A stretch of DNA of 64,000 bases, taken from contig NZ_RRUE01000002.1 of the NCBI RefSeq assembly GCF_003892345.1, forward strand, positions 1,656,555-1,720,554, given 5' to 3'. Shown here piece by piece: positions 8,964 to 18,349 of the stretch (position 1 is its first letter; every line of letters begins with the position of its first letter). Under the pieces are notes generated by a model, which saw only the letters and a list, made by a program, of their open reading frames with translations, was not told the DNA's origin and searched no databases. The position numbers and the translations under genes are program-made. This DNA comes from Lautropia dentalis (GTDB lineage Bacteria > Pseudomonadota > Gammaproteobacteria > Burkholderiales > Burkholderiaceae_E).

Positions 8964-10112
8964 CTATTGCAGGCGGAAGACCTCGTTCAGTGTCTGCACC
9001 GTGAGCGCCTGATCGGTCCAGTGGTCCATCTGTTCCAGGCTGGCCTGTTGCAGTCGCCGTTCAGTGGCTGTATCCAGAGGGCCGAAGCGGCTGACCAGCA
9101 GCTTGGTCAGCACCCTGCGTTGGGTATGCTCGGCACCCAGCTGAATACCTTCCTCGCGGCCTTCTTTCAGACCACTCTCCCTGCCCTGCAGGATACCCTG
9201 CTGGACTCCTTGCCGAATGCCTTCCTGCCGGCCCTGTTCCAGCCAGCGTTGCGTGAATGCGCCCATCTTTCTGTTCTCCGTGGGGTAGAGCTGTTCGTAG
9301 AGCCGCCACTCTTCGGCGGTCAGTGTGAGGTAGGTTTCGATGAAGTCCAGGTATTTCTGCCGCAGGTCGGGATTGCGCTCCAGCGTCAGCAGCCCTTTCA
9401 CGGCCTGGCCGTAGACGCGGACCCGGGACGGGCTGTCTGCCGGCCGGGCCATGCAGACCGAGGTGATGCGGGCCACGATGTTGGGGCTGTCGGCGAAGTC
9501 GGCTGCCTGCATCTCGGCCAGCCGGCAGGGCAGGAAGGTGAAGTCCTGGTAGCGGCGGTGCCGGCCTTCGACGATGAGCCGTTCTTCGATTGTGCCACGG
9601 CGCAGGAAGATTCCGACAGGGTAGACATGGCAGGTCTTCTGGGTGTGGATGACCGTGGCCGTGTAGCGGTTCATGCGTGCGATGTTGAAGTGCCGGGTGA
9701 CGGACTCTTCCTCGAAGAGGAAGATGGCATCTTCGCGTTCGCCGTTGCGCCAGTGTACGCGCATCGGCGTGTCGAGGATCAGGGCGCGGTCGCGCAGCCG
9801 GCGCCGGGGCGGCTCCTGCCGGATGAAGGTGATGTCGATTTCGTCGTACAGTGTGATGCCTTCCTCGGCGGCGAAGAAGGCAAGGGCGGCCTGCGGGTAG
9901 TCGAGGATCAGGTCCTTGAAGTTCTGGTCGTGGCTGGTGCGTGGGGCGGGGCGATACCGGCGACGATAAACTCGTCTGGCAAGGCTGCGGGGCAGGCCGG
10001 GCCGAGGGGGTGAACCGGGACTGGCCTGGGGTGGATGGCTGGTGCTGCTGCCCGGACCGGAGCCGGGATGGGGCTGTCGGGGGCGGCGGCGCGGATCGGC
10101 ATGGGGGCTCAT
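8964..10112 (-). CDS. Rpn-family (PD-(D/E)XK-like) putative nuclease
   Basis: A 382-aa protein. After a proline/arginine-rich N-terminus (~60 residues) comes SHDQNFKDLILDYPQAALAFFA, the hallmark of the Rpn (recombination-promoting nuclease/putative transposase) group. A PD-(D/E)XK-like core follows, with LILDTPMRVHW and AIFLFEEESVTR carrying acidic candidates. The last ~100 residues (WLEQGRQEGIRQGVQQGILQGRESGLKEGREEGI) are the charged coiled repeat seen at the end of these proteins. Known Rpn proteins are DNA endonucleases linked to recombination and phage defence; activity here is inferred. The start is uncertain because ~40 residues before the SHDQNFK motif are low complexity. Confidence 0.7.
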   Translation of the reverse strand: MSPHADPRRRPRQPHPGSGPGSSTSHPPQASPGSPPRPGLPRSLARRVYRRRYRPAPRTSHDQNFKDLILDYPQAALAFFAAEEGITLYDEIDITFIRQEPPRRRLRDRALILDTPMRVHWRNGEREDAIFLFEEESVTRHFNIARMNRYTATVIHTQKTCHVYPVGIFLRRGTIEERLIVEGRHRRYQDFTFLPCRLAEMQAADFADSPNIVARITSVCMARPADSPSRVRVYGQAVKGLLTLERNPDLRQKYLDFIETYLTLTAEEWRLYEQLYPTENRKMGAFTQRWLEQGRQEGIRQGVQQGILQGRESGLKEGREEGIQLGAEHTQRRVLTKLLVSRFGPLDTATERRLQQASLEQMDHWTDQALTVQTLNEVFRLQ

Positions 10113-10202
10113 GGGAAATCCCCGGGGTGGGGGGCGTTGCGGAACACCCGGGCATTTCAGCAGGCCGTCAAGGGGTTGTCGGTGGGGGAGTGGTCAGGCT
10201 GG

Positions 10203-10238
10203 CCATGCGGCATAGGCCGTCTGGCCTATGCCACATGG
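10203..10238. terminator. Long hairpin directly after the helicase stop codon
   Basis: GGCATAGGCC (10209-10218) pairs perfectly with GGCCTATGCC (10223-10232) around a 4-nt gtct loop, and the stem extends outward with CCATG/CATGG after one mismatch. It sits one base beyond the helicase stop on the minus strand and before the nuclease gene. There is no T-run, so it may act as an RNA-stabilising or weak terminator structure. Confidence 0.5.
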
Positions 10239-13200
10239 TCACATCCCTGTCTCGGCGCGTCTGTCATCGATCGTCTCGGGGCCGGCCGGAATCGTGATCC
10301 GCGGCACCACCACCGTCCATTTGTCCAGCTTCTCCGGATGCAGGTGCAGCCACTGCGGATCGACCTGCGCGCGGTAGCGTACATACAGCTCGGCCACCAC
10401 GGCCCGGGCGCCGGCAGGCAGCGGGCAGGGCAGGTCCAGCCGGTCGAGCGTTACAGAGCGGCTGACCACCACGTTTTCATGCAGGAACTCGTACCGTTTT
10501 CCGTCCCGTGACGGTCGCATCTGAAGCGGATCTCCGGGGCGCAGCTGTGCCAGCACCTTCAGCCGGCGCAGGGCGCGGTCGCTGAGCCTGCCGGGGGAAC
10601 GTGAAGCGCCTGCGCCAGGAGGTGGTTCCGAAGCTGCCGGGTATGCCGTACCGGATAGTTGCCCCGACGGTGCATCCCGGCCGGCAAACCCGATGTCCAG
10701 TTCCTTCAGCCCCAGCATCCGGTACTGCGTATCCAGGGCGGGCTGTACCGCATGTTGCTGCATGACCCGTTCGACCAGGGGCACATCTGCGGTCTGCGGC
10801 TGGTCTGGATGCGCAGTATTCCGTTTCTCACGCCGGTCTCTGCCCTGCTGCCGGGTGTCGGGCCGGTCGCTCTGCAGGCCGTCGAGCCGCCCGATCCACG
10901 CGTGCTGCGGCGAATCATGGCACAGTGTCAGCGTTTCGATGGCCCGGGTCATCGCCACGTAGTACAGGCGCTGTCTGTCGGGTTCCGGCGCTTCCCAGCC
11001 ACCATCGAGCACGAACACGTGCCGGAACTCCAGCCCCTTGGCGGCATGGACGGTACCCAGAAACAGCCCGTCGGCCCGCAGCTCTTCCAGTTCACCGGCA
11101 TGTGCGTACAGCCACTGGCGCAGGTGATGCGGGGTGTAGCGTAGGGTCTGTGACGGGTCGTCTGCCGCTTCCCGGGAATCTCCGTGTTCCATCAGAAAGT
11201 CGCGCAGCATCACGCGGAAATAGCGTTGCCAGCGTTCGTCCACATCCTGCCGTTCCACCAGACGGGCGAAATCCTCCGCTGTCAGCAGGGGGCCGCTGGT
11301 GAAGTGTTCCGGAGTCACTGATGCCTGCTGCAGCTTCTCCAGCGCATCCACCAGCCGCACGAAGGGCCGCAGGTGAGTGATGCGGATGCGTGCGTGCTTC
11401 TCGCGCGACAGGGCGTACGGAACTCCGTGCTGTTCGCACCATGCCTGCAGTGGCTGCAGGCTGCGGTTGTGGTGGGCGAGGACGGCAAAATCCCGCCAGC
11501 CGGCCTCGGGCCGCAGCGCCTTCAGCCGTTTCATCTCGGCTATCACGGCCTGCGCCTGCAGGTTGTCGGCGACGGTCCGCTGCCGGGGCGAGTCATCTTT
11601 CAGGGTGGTGGCCTGCAGCACCCGCACGCGTCCCTGCCTTTCGGGATCGATCTGCGTCCAGGCACCACCCATGGGTTCATCGGCCCGCTCCGGATCGATG
11701 GTGATGGGCTGATCAGCCTTCATCCGGCCTGGCTGGCCCTCGATGACCGCGTTGGCCGCGGCGATGATGGCGCCGGTACTGCGGTAGTTCCAGGTCAGGT
11801 AATCGGGCTTTTTCACCCCGTAGTCCTGCTGGAAGCGCTGGATGTACTCGTTGCTGGTCTGGCGGAAGGCGTAGATGTTCTGGTCATCGTCTCCCACGGC
11901 CAGCAGGGTCAGTTTGCTGTCGTCATCGGCCAGCTGCCGGCCGGCCAGGGCCGAAACCAGGGCATAGTGTGGCCCGGAGATGTCCTGGTATTCGTCCACC
12001 AGAATCCACCGGAAACCGGCCAGCAGCCGGTCGCGCGTATCGTCTTCCTCGCCCTGGGTGGCCTCGCCGGCCGACAGCATGTCGGCGGCCTGCTGGCACC
12101 AGATCTCGAACGGGCTGGGCTGAAGTGCTTCGGCTCGTCGTCCCCGGTTTGCGCCCGCGCCGTCTTCCTGCGTTGCGCTCAGCAGCCTGCCCTGCATCGG
12201 GCGGGAATGGTCCTGCGCGGGGTATGACTGAACCCGTGCCGGAAGCGGCGGCTCTGGTGCGCCGTTGCCGGGTTCCGTTCCGTCGGGCAGGCTGTCGAAG
12301 CGTACCCCCAGCAGCCGCATGGCCATGCTGTCGTAGGTCAGGACGGTCACCCGGCGCGCAATGTCGCCGACCAGCTGGTGCAGGCGGTGTTTCACCTCCA
12401 CGGCCGCATGCCGGTTGAAGGTCAGCACGATGATCGAGGCCGGATCTTCGTGCATGACCCGCAGCAGAAAACCCACCCGGTGCACGATCACGCGCGTCTT
12501 GCCCGAGCCCGGGCCGGCCAGCACCAGCCGGTTGGTGCCGCTCTTGTCGGTCACGATGGCCCGCTGGGCGTCGTTCAGACCGCCGGTGATGCGCCGGTAG
12601 GTGTCGGGAGAGACGGCCTCTTCCAGCTCGGCAAAGCGGCCGCGGAACCACCGCTGTTTGAAGGTGCCTGCCGGTTCGTGAAAATAATCGTTCACCAGGG
12701 CCTGGGCGGTCTGGATGTTCTCCTTCAGGGCCTTGATGGCGTATTCCTGCATCACGTGCACCTGAAAGCATTTTTCGTTGTAGAAAATCTGCAGGGGCCT
12801 GTAGTCGGCCTTCCGGTATTGCCGTTTGCTGGCCAGGACATCGGGATCGAGCCGGATGGTCATGGCATGGCGCAGAATGGTCATGCCGTGGTTGAGCCGG
12901 ATCACCTCCTGTTTGTGCATGAACAGCAGCGCCTGCTTCAGCAGGGGCTCCCGGTTGTTCTCCGGAATCTGGCCGGTCAGGGCATCGTGTTCTTCGAGCA
13001 GATCCTTCAGTTCGCCAAAACTGGTTTCGGCTACGGCGTCCTTGCTGCGCACGCCCCCTGTTTTGCCCACCAGAAAAGGCAGGATGACGCCGCACAGTTG
13101 CCGTCGCAGGGCGGCGCGGTTCTGCAGATCGTCCCAGTTGTCGGCGCTGTTTTTGAAACGCATGCGCAGCAGGTCGTTGCCCATGTCCTGAATTTCGAAG

Positions 13201-16200
13201 CTGCCGCTGCTGTGCGATTTTTCGGCGGCACGGTCATGCGACAGCGAAAAGAGCAGCGCTTTCAGGCTGGCCGGGAGCAGCGAAGACAGCATGGCGCCAC
13301 CGCCGCTGTCCCCGGCCGTGGTGACAGGCAGAGGTGCCGACGGGAGCGGGTTGCCCGGCGTACGGGACGCGGCCGATGCTGGTTCGCTGGCGTCGTGGCG
13401 GGCCGACGCATGGCCGTCCGGTTGCGCGTGCGCCGACGCCAGCCGGCTGCGCAGCGTGCTGCACAGTGCCGTCAGTGACACGTTCTGCCACACGCGCTGG
13501 TCGGCGTCGGGAATTTCGTCGTGCAGGATCTGCCAGAGCCGTTCCTCGATGGCCAGCACGGTGCGCAGCGTTTTCTCGGCGGGACGAACATGGTCGGTGC
13601 GCAGGTTCACCGTCATGCGCGTGTCGTTGACCAGAATGCCCAGTTCTTCCAGTTCCTTCAGCATGCCGCGCAGCTCGGTGAAGCTGCAGGCAGTGGCGCG
13701 CTCCAGATCATCGGTGCTGACCGGACGGTCGTCCGATGCGTTGAAGATGATCTCGATGAGTGTCTGGAACATCTGCCGCTTGCGTGGTGGCAGGTTGGCC
13801 TGTTCGAGTCTTTTCAGGGCCTGTTCATCGGTCAGGCTGCCCGACCGGGCCGGAAAGATGCGCGTCTGGTTTTCGGTTCGTACCAGAAACCCGTCGCGGG
13901 CCAGCCAGGCCAGGGCGGTCTTGACTTTTGTGTCGGCGCCGGCATCGTCACTGTCGAAGCTCATCGATGCTTCGGTGTCGCGCAGGATTTCTCCGCCTGT
14001 GACCACCAGCATGGTGTCTTCGCTGTACGGTGTGCCTCCCGAACCCGAACCCGAACCCGAACCCGAACCCGAACCCGAACCCGAACCCGAACCCGAACCC
14101 GAACCCGAACCCGCTTCCGTGCCGGTACTGGTGCTGGTGCCGGTCCGTGTGCGGGTGGTTCTTCCCGTCTGCGCGCCTGCCCCTGCCGGGTTTCCAGTTG
14201 TGGAACCGGTGGGGGTTCCCCGGCTGGCATGGCCGGTCTTTCTGGATGGCTGCAGCTGCACGAGCCGCTTCCAGACCATCTTCAGATCGCGCCATTCCAG
14301 CTGCGAGCTTTTGCCCAGGCCGAACTGCGTGTCGATGTCCTGCCCGTCGTAGAGCAGCACGCAGCGGGCGTTCTGCTGGTCACGGCCGGCACGACCGGCT
14401 TCCTGCAGGTAGTTTTCCAGCGACCCGGGAATTTCGGCATGCACCACCAGCCGTACATCCGGTTTGTCCACACCCATGCCGAAGGCGTTGGTGGCCACGA
14501 TCACGCGCAGGCCGTTTTCGCCCCCCGTGATGAAACGCTCCTGCACCTCGGCCTTTTCGTTGGCAGGCAGCCCCGCATGAAAATGCTCGCAGGCCCAGCC
14601 CTGCTGTTTCAGGAATTCGGCGGTTTTTTCGGCGCCGCGCCGGCTGGCCACGAACACCACGGCGCCGCCCGGGTCATGGTCCAGCGCATGATGCAGCAGT
14701 TCGCTGATGCGCAGGTTCTTCTGTTCCCGCGGGGTTTCCAGTACCTCGTAGGCCAGGTTGTCGCGGGTGTTCGTGCCGATGAAAGTGGTGAGTTCAACAC
14801 CCAGTTCCTCGCGGAAATGCTGGCGGATCTCATCCAGTACATCCGGCTTGCCGGTGGCGGTAAAGCAGCTGACCGGGGCATGTTCGGCCGCACGGTGCGT
14901 TTTGATGAACTGCGCGGCATACAGGTAATCGGGCCGGAAATCGTGCCCCCATTTGGACAGGCAGTGGGCCTCGTCGAATACCCAGCCATTGACCTGGCGG
15001 TTTTCGATGGCGCGGATGAAGCTGGTGTTGCGAAACTGCTCGGGCGCCACGAACAGGATGCCGATGTCGCCCAGCGCCACCCTGTCCAGAATGTCGGCGC
15101 GTGCCACCACGTCCAGCATGCCGTTGAGTGTGGCCACGCCGCTGATGCCGCGTTTTTCCAGATTGCGCACCTGGTCCATCATCAGCGACTGTAGCGGTGA
15201 GACCACCACGGTCAGCCCGCCATTGCGGTAATACCGGTTGAGCGCCGGCAGCTGGAAGCACAGCGATTTGCCACCCCCGGTGGGCAGCACGGCCAGCAGG
15301 CTCTCGCCACGCATGCCGGCCTCGACGATGGCCTGCTGACCGCCGGGCACACCCGCGACAGCGCGAAAGGATGTGATGGGGTGAAAGTACCGCTGCAGCT
15401 GCACGGTGGCGTCCAGCGTGTTGCGGCAATAGGTGCAGAGAGGATCGGTGCAGGGCACGTCACGCAGTTCGCGGATCAACCGTGCCGTATCCGGGAACTG
15501 CTGTCGCACCCAGGGCGCCAGGACCGAATTGCCGCCCGCAACCCTCAGCCACGACAGCACATAGACGATGGGAAGCTGCAGGGCAGGGTCGGCCAGATCG
15601 TGGTCGAGCAGCTGCTGCAGGCGTGTGCGGCAGACTTTCAGGGCGGTATCGCCTGCGTCCTCGTGCAGCATCTGCCGAATGGCCTGGTGCAGCACGGCGG
15701 GGGCCAGCTTTCTGCCCCCGTCGGTGCCCTGGGGCGTCACTGGCTGTATCAGCCCCGGCAGCGGGCCGAACAGGTGTTCGCAAACGGCTGCCTCCTGCGG
15801 TGCCTGGTCCTTCAGCGTCTGCAGGGCCACGCACTGGTCCTGGAAGAGGGTCCAGCAGGCCAGGCAGTCGGCCAGGGGCGAATTCTGCGCAGACGAGATG
15901 AGCTTGTGGTTCTTGATCAGCCGGTGGTAGGGATTCTGCGGAAAGGCGATGGGCGAGAGGCGCAGCGTGTCGATGACCGGCAGGCGGTGCAGGCCCAGCC
16001 AGGGCGCGGCCTGCTGCAGGATGGGCAGATCATGGGCGACGAGGTTGTGACCCATCACATGGGTGGCGCCCAGGGTCAGCCTTTCCAGTTCGGCCAGCGC
16101 AGCCTGCAGGTCGGCCGCCTTGCGAAAGCGGGGGCTCTCGAAACGCTCGCCGGTATCGGGTCGAAAGGCACCGATCTGCCGCAGGCGGCCCCGGTCGGTG

Positions 16201-16529
16201 TCGAGGGAAAGAGGCTTTCTGCCTGCGTGGGTATGGCTGCCCCCGGGGGTGCCAGGGCTGCTTCCCAGCAGGGCGGCCAGCCGTTCCCGGCCTGCGCCCA
16301 GCAGGGAGGTGAGGCGGCTGGCCGTGCTGGTGCGTTCTTCGGGGTGTGCAGGGGCACCGGTGCGGCCACTGCTGGCTGCCTGTGCATTTCCGGCGTTGCC
16401 GTGCGGGAGGGCTTCATGGGCGCTGCTGTTCACCGCACCTGCCGACGGGTTGGGGGTATCGGTGGCTGCCGCCCCGTCCGGTGGCGGACGAACTTCCAGA
16501 TCGATGATCAGAATGGCGGGCGGCTGCAT
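10239..16529 (-). CDS. Giant fusion: DnaQ-like exonuclease + RecQ helicase + UvrD/Rep helicase
   Basis: A 2096-aa protein combining three nucleic-acid activities. Residues ~1-260 are a DEDD 3'-5' exonuclease-like domain (LIIDLEV; HNLVAHDLPIL ~163; a late Asp in NSPLADC). A Cys cluster (CTDPLCTYC, ~365) precedes a RecQ superfamily 2 helicase with Walker A PTGGGKS (~413), DEAH box (~521) and a GMGVDKPDVRLVVH / GRAGRD block. A Gly-Ser repeat (~806-830) and winged-helix-like segments follow. From ~1330 there is a UvrD/Rep superfamily 1 helicase: GPGSGKT Walker A, VDEYQDI (~1511), and YVAMTRA near ~1851. It would act on cytoplasmic DNA in repair or possibly phage defence; the role is inferred. RecQ-UvrD proteins of ~1700 aa are known; this one is longer through several low-complexity linkers. 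Confidence 0.88.
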   Translation of the reverse strand: MQPPAILIIDLEVRPPPDGAAATDTPNPSAGAVNSSAHEALPHGNAGNAQAASSGRTGAPAHPEERTSTASRLTSLLGAGRERLAALLGSSPGTPGGSHTHAGRKPLSLDTDRGRLRQIGAFRPDTGERFESPRFRKAADLQAALAELERLTLGATHVMGHNLVAHDLPILQQAAPWLGLHRLPVIDTLRLSPIAFPQNPYHRLIKNHKLISSAQNSPLADCLACWTLFQDQCVALQTLKDQAPQEAAVCEHLFGPLPGLIQPVTPQGTDGGRKLAPAVLHQAIRQMLHEDAGDTALKVCRTRLQQLLDHDLADPALQLPIVYVLSWLRVAGGNSVLAPWVRQQFPDTARLIRELRDVPCTDPLCTYCRNTLDATVQLQRYFHPITSFRAVAGVPGGQQAIVEAGMRGESLLAVLPTGGGKSLCFQLPALNRYYRNGGLTVVVSPLQSLMMDQVRNLEKRGISGVATLNGMLDVVARADILDRVALGDIGILFVAPEQFRNTSFIRAIENRQVNGWVFDEAHCLSKWGHDFRPDYLYAAQFIKTHRAAEHAPVSCFTATGKPDVLDEIRQHFREELGVELTTFIGTNTRDNLAYEVLETPREQKNLRISELLHHALDHDPGGAVVFVASRRGAEKTAEFLKQQGWACEHFHAGLPANEKAEVQERFITGGENGLRVIVATNAFGMGVDKPDVRLVVHAEIPGSLENYLQEAGRAGRDQQNARCVLLYDGQDIDTQFGLGKSSQLEWRDLKMVWKRLVQLQPSRKTGHASRGTPTGSTTGNPAGAGAQTGRTTRTRTGTSTSTGTEAGSGSGSGSGSGSGSGSGSGSGSGSGGTPYSEDTMLVVTGGEILRDTEASMSFDSDDAGADTKVKTALAWLARDGFLVRTENQTRIFPARSGSLTDEQALKRLEQANLPPRKRQMFQTLIEIIFNASDDRPVSTDDLERATACSFTELRGMLKELEELGILVNDTRMTVNLRTDHVRPAEKTLRTVLAIEERLWQILHDEIPDADQRVWQNVSLTALCSTLRSRLASAHAQPDGHASARHDASEPASAASRTPGNPLPSAPLPVTTAGDSGGGAMLSSLLPASLKALLFSLSHDRAAEKSHSSGSFEIQDMGNDLLRMRFKNSADNWDDLQNRAALRRQLCGVILPFLVGKTGGVRSKDAVAETSFGELKDLLEEHDALTGQIPENNREPLLKQALLFMHKQEVIRLNHGMTILRHAMTIRLDPDVLASKRQYRKADYRPLQIFYNEKCFQVHVMQEYAIKALKENIQTAQALVNDYFHEPAGTFKQRWFRGRFAELEEAVSPDTYRRITGGLNDAQRAIVTDKSGTNRLVLAGPGSGKTRVIVHRVGFLLRVMHEDPASIIVLTFNRHAAVEVKHRLHQLVGDIARRVTVLTYDSMAMRLLGVRFDSLPDGTEPGNGAPEPPLPARVQSYPAQDHSRPMQGRLLSATQEDGAGANRGRRAEALQPSPFEIWCQQAADMLSAGEATQGEEDDTRDRLLAGFRWILVDEYQDISGPHYALVSALAGRQLADDDSKLTLLAVGDDDQNIYAFRQTSNEYIQRFQQDYGVKKPDYLTWNYRSTGAIIAAANAVIEGQPGRMKADQPITIDPERADEPMGGAWTQIDPERQGRVRVLQATTLKDDSPRQRTVADNLQAQAVIAEMKRLKALRPEAGWRDFAVLAHHNRSLQPLQAWCEQHGVPYALSREKHARIRITHLRPFVRLVDALEKLQQASVTPEHFTSGPLLTAEDFARLVERQDVDERWQRYFRVMLRDFLMEHGDSREAADDPSQTLRYTPHHLRQWLYAHAGELEELRADGLFLGTVHAAKGLEFRHVFVLDGGWEAPEPDRQRLYYVAMTRAIETLTLCHDSPQHAWIGRLDGLQSDRPDTRQQGRDRREKRNTAHPDQPQTADVPLVERVMQQHAVQPALDTQYRMLGLKELDIGFAGRDAPSGQLSGTAYPAASEPPPGAGASRSPGRLSDRALRRLKVLAQLRPGDPLQMRPSRDGKRYEFLHENVVVSRSVTLDRLDLPCPLPAGARAVVAELYVRYRAQVDPQWLHLHPEKLDKWTVVVPRITIPAGPETIDDRRAETGM
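14038..14112. repeat. Hexanucleotide microsatellite (cccgaa), 12.5 units
   Basis: An uninterrupted 75-bp tract of the hexamer cccgaa on the plus strand, encoding a (Gly-Ser)n linker in the giant helicase. Expansion or contraction changes linker length without a frameshift. Confidence 0.95.
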
Positions 16530-16566
16530 GGCACTGATCTGGAAAAGCGGGCTGCCGGGTGGTGCG

Positions 16567-16956
16567 TCAGGCAGGATCGTCGACGGGGGGATAGGCTACC
16601 CCGAAGCGCCGGGCGAGTGCATCGAGCCGGCGATCTGCGGTCCACAGCTGTGTGACGGGCGTCATGAGGGTGGAGGCCAGCAGGAAGAGATCGACCAGGC
16701 CGCAGCCCAGTCCCTGTAGCTGGTGACGGTCGATGAAGGCCAGCAGCTCGTTCAGGCTGCACTGCTGGACACTGCGCAGTCTGCGCAGGTCACCCAGCAG
16801 CTGGACGCGGCGCGGCGGGGTGCCGCAGGCGATCTCGCCGATGATGAAGGGATGAATGGCCACCTGATCCTGCGCGAGCAGGGTGGCCAGCCGCACGTCG
16901 CCATATTTGAAATGGCGCATCCAGACACTGCTGTCCACGAGCACGAAGGGCGTCAT
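16567..16956 (-). CDS. vapC: VapC-type PIN-domain toxin
   Basis: A 129-aa PIN-domain ribonuclease. It opens with FVLVDSSVWMRHF (first catalytic Asp), has IGEIACG (conserved Glu ~42), GLVDLFLLASTL with the third acidic residue, and TADRRLDALARRFG near the C-terminus with the last one. PIN toxins cleave tRNA or rRNA and are held in check by the partner antitoxin. The gene overlaps the upstream antitoxin stop by 4 bp (16953-16956), the usual VapBC translational coupling. Confidence 0.9.
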   Translation of the reverse strand: MTPFVLVDSSVWMRHFKYGDVRLATLLAQDQVAIHPFIIGEIACGTPPRRVQLLGDLRRLRSVQQCSLNELLAFIDRHQLQGLGCGLVDLFLLASTLMTPVTQLWTADRRLDALARRFGVAYPPVDDPA

Positions 16957-17222
16957 GTGTCGCTGCCCGCTGGCGCCCCGTAAGGGGGCGTGTTTTCGTG
17001 CACGGTGTGGCTGTACCCGGCATGGGACGCGTCTGTACGCTGACGGGTGGGCAGCGTCATGTCGGGGGCGCTGCCACCCAGCGCGGCAAGACGCCGGGCA
17101 GACTGCACGCGCACGAATACCCTGACCGCCTCGCGGAACAGGTCGGACCTGTCCATGTCGGGGTCGGCCACTTCCAGTGCCTGTTCGTAGAGTGCGTCGT
17201 CGATGGTGACGGTGGTACGCAT
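16953..17222 (-). CDS. vapB: VapB-type antitoxin (ribbon-helix-helix)
   Basis: An 89-aa protein starting MRTTVTIDDALYEQALEVA, the ribbon-helix-helix (VapB/MetJ-like) DNA-binding start, with DRSDLFREAVRVFVRVQSARRLAALGG completing the domain. The C-terminal ~45 residues are polar and probably fold on the toxin. It precedes and overlaps vapC. It should repress its own promoter; a palindrome lies 20 bp upstream of its start. Confidence 0.88.
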   Translation of the reverse strand: MRTTVTIDDALYEQALEVADPDMDRSDLFREAVRVFVRVQSARRLAALGGSAPDMTLPTRQRTDASHAGYSHTVHENTPPYGAPAGSDT

Positions 17223-17241
17223 GTTTGCCTCGCGTCAGAGA

Positions 17242-17259
17242 TGATGCGATTCTGCATCA
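17242..17259. promoter_or_regulatory. Candidate VapB operator palindrome
   Basis: TGATGC-gattct-GCATCA, a 6+6 perfect inverted repeat, begins 20 bp upstream of the vapB start. Position fits an autoregulatory RHH operator; no footprint is known. Confidence 0.45.
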
Positions 17260-17479
17260 CTCCGGGTGGTTTTGCAAGTCTGCCGACTGTTTTGCCGTGT
17301 CCGCCCGGGGCACCGGACTGCCGGTCGCGGCTGGCTGTCGGCAGGCCGGGAAATCAGGGATAATCCTTGGCAATGAATGCCTTGTCGTGTTCGGCCATCT
17401 TCGGGTCATCCGGCAGGCCGTATCCGCAACAGTGCCTTTTCATCCCTTCGCCTGCCCGGCAGGTTTTTCAGGAGACATC

Positions 17480-18058
17480 ATGACAGCGCAAGTCATCCGG
17501 CCGGTGGCCATCTGTGTGTTCAGGCATGAAGGCCGCATTCTGGCCGTGCGTGGCCATGATCCGCACCGTCAGGGCGCCTACCTGCGGCCAGTCGGGGGCG
17601 GCATCGAATTCGGGGAGTCCGGCGCGCAGACACTGGTCCGCGAGGTGAAGGAAGAACTGGGGGCCGACATTGCCGATGTGCGCTTCATCGGCACGCTGGA
17701 AAACCGTTTCCGGGTGGGGGACGAACCCCGTCACGAGATCGTGCTGGTCTACGATGCACGCTTCACCGATGCCTCGCTCTACGGCCGTGAGGTGCTGCGG
17801 GGCAAGGAAAGCGACGGTACCGACTATTCGGCCATCTGGGTGCGCCCCGAGGACACGAAGCCCGAAACGCCGCTGTATCCGGAAGGGCTGGCTGCCCTGC
17901 TGGCCGCCGATCAGGCCATGATGGCATCGGCCAAACCGGCAAAGGCCCCGCGCAGGAAGAAGTCGCTGGTGGACCTGCTGCACGCCCACCGTGCCGACAT
18001 CGAGGCGATCATCGCCGAATTCGACCGGGCCCAGCCGCCGGGGACGAAGCGGCGGTGA
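17480..18058 (+). CDS. Nudix hydrolase
   Basis: A 192-aa protein. The Nudix box runs through GGGIEFGESGAQTLVREVKEELGAD (residues ~38-62), matching Gx5Ex7REUxEExGU, with the metal-binding REVKEE. Family members cleave nucleoside diphosphates linked to another moiety. Residues ~150-192 form an extra Lys/Arg-rich tail (KAPRRKKS...) beyond the common ~145-aa domain. The ATG at 17480 is preceded by CAGGAGA; an earlier in-frame start at 17225 would add 85 residues unlike the family. It converges with the RelE-type toxin gene, 6 bp between stops. Confidence 0.88.
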   Translation: MTAQVIRPVAICVFRHEGRILAVRGHDPHRQGAYLRPVGGGIEFGESGAQTLVREVKEELGADIADVRFIGTLENRFRVGDEPRHEIVLVYDARFTDASLYGREVLRGKESDGTDYSAIWVRPEDTKPETPLYPEGLAALLAADQAMMASAKPAKAPRRKKSLVDLLHAHRADIEAIIAEFDRAQPPGTKRR

Positions 18059-18064
18059 GGTGTG

Positions 18065-18349
18065 TCAACCGCGTTTCAGGTCGCGGTAGAAGTTTTCATG
18101 GGGGCCAACGGCTTCGAGGTAGACGAACCGTATGCCTTCATCGATGGTGTAGCCAAGCAGGTAGAGCTGGTTCTGGCTACGGAACTTGTAGACGAGCAGC
18201 CCTGCCAGATCGCCCTTCTTGCGCTCCCCGATTTGTGGGCTGTGGGCGATTGTGTCTGCAGCCATGTCGACGTCTCGCGCAACATTGTCGTGCAGCTTTT
18301 TGTAGGCGCGAGCAAAGCGACGCGTTTGCTTGAGCAGATAGTCGCTCAT
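18065..18349 (-). CDS. RelE/ParE-superfamily toxin
   Basis: A 94-aa protein of RelE/StbE size and pattern: LKQTRRFARAYKKLHDNV at the N-terminus, SPQIGERKKGDLAGLLVYKFR in the core and YLEAVGPHENFYRDLKRG at the end, where catalytic or binding residues usually sit. RelE toxins cleave mRNA on the ribosome; ParE relatives poison gyrase, so the precise target is not certain. Its start overlaps the antitoxin stop by 4 bp. Confidence 0.8.
   Translation of the reverse strand: MSDYLLKQTRRFARAYKKLHDNVARDVDMAADTIAHSPQIGERKKGDLAGLLVYKFRSQNQLYLLGYTIDEGIRFVYLEAVGPHENFYRDLKRG

Noticed and set aside
13521..15194. Plus-strand frame opposite the helicase containing Arg-Thr repeats
   Set aside because: The repeats are the antisense of the Gly-Ser microsatellite; no independent support for coding.
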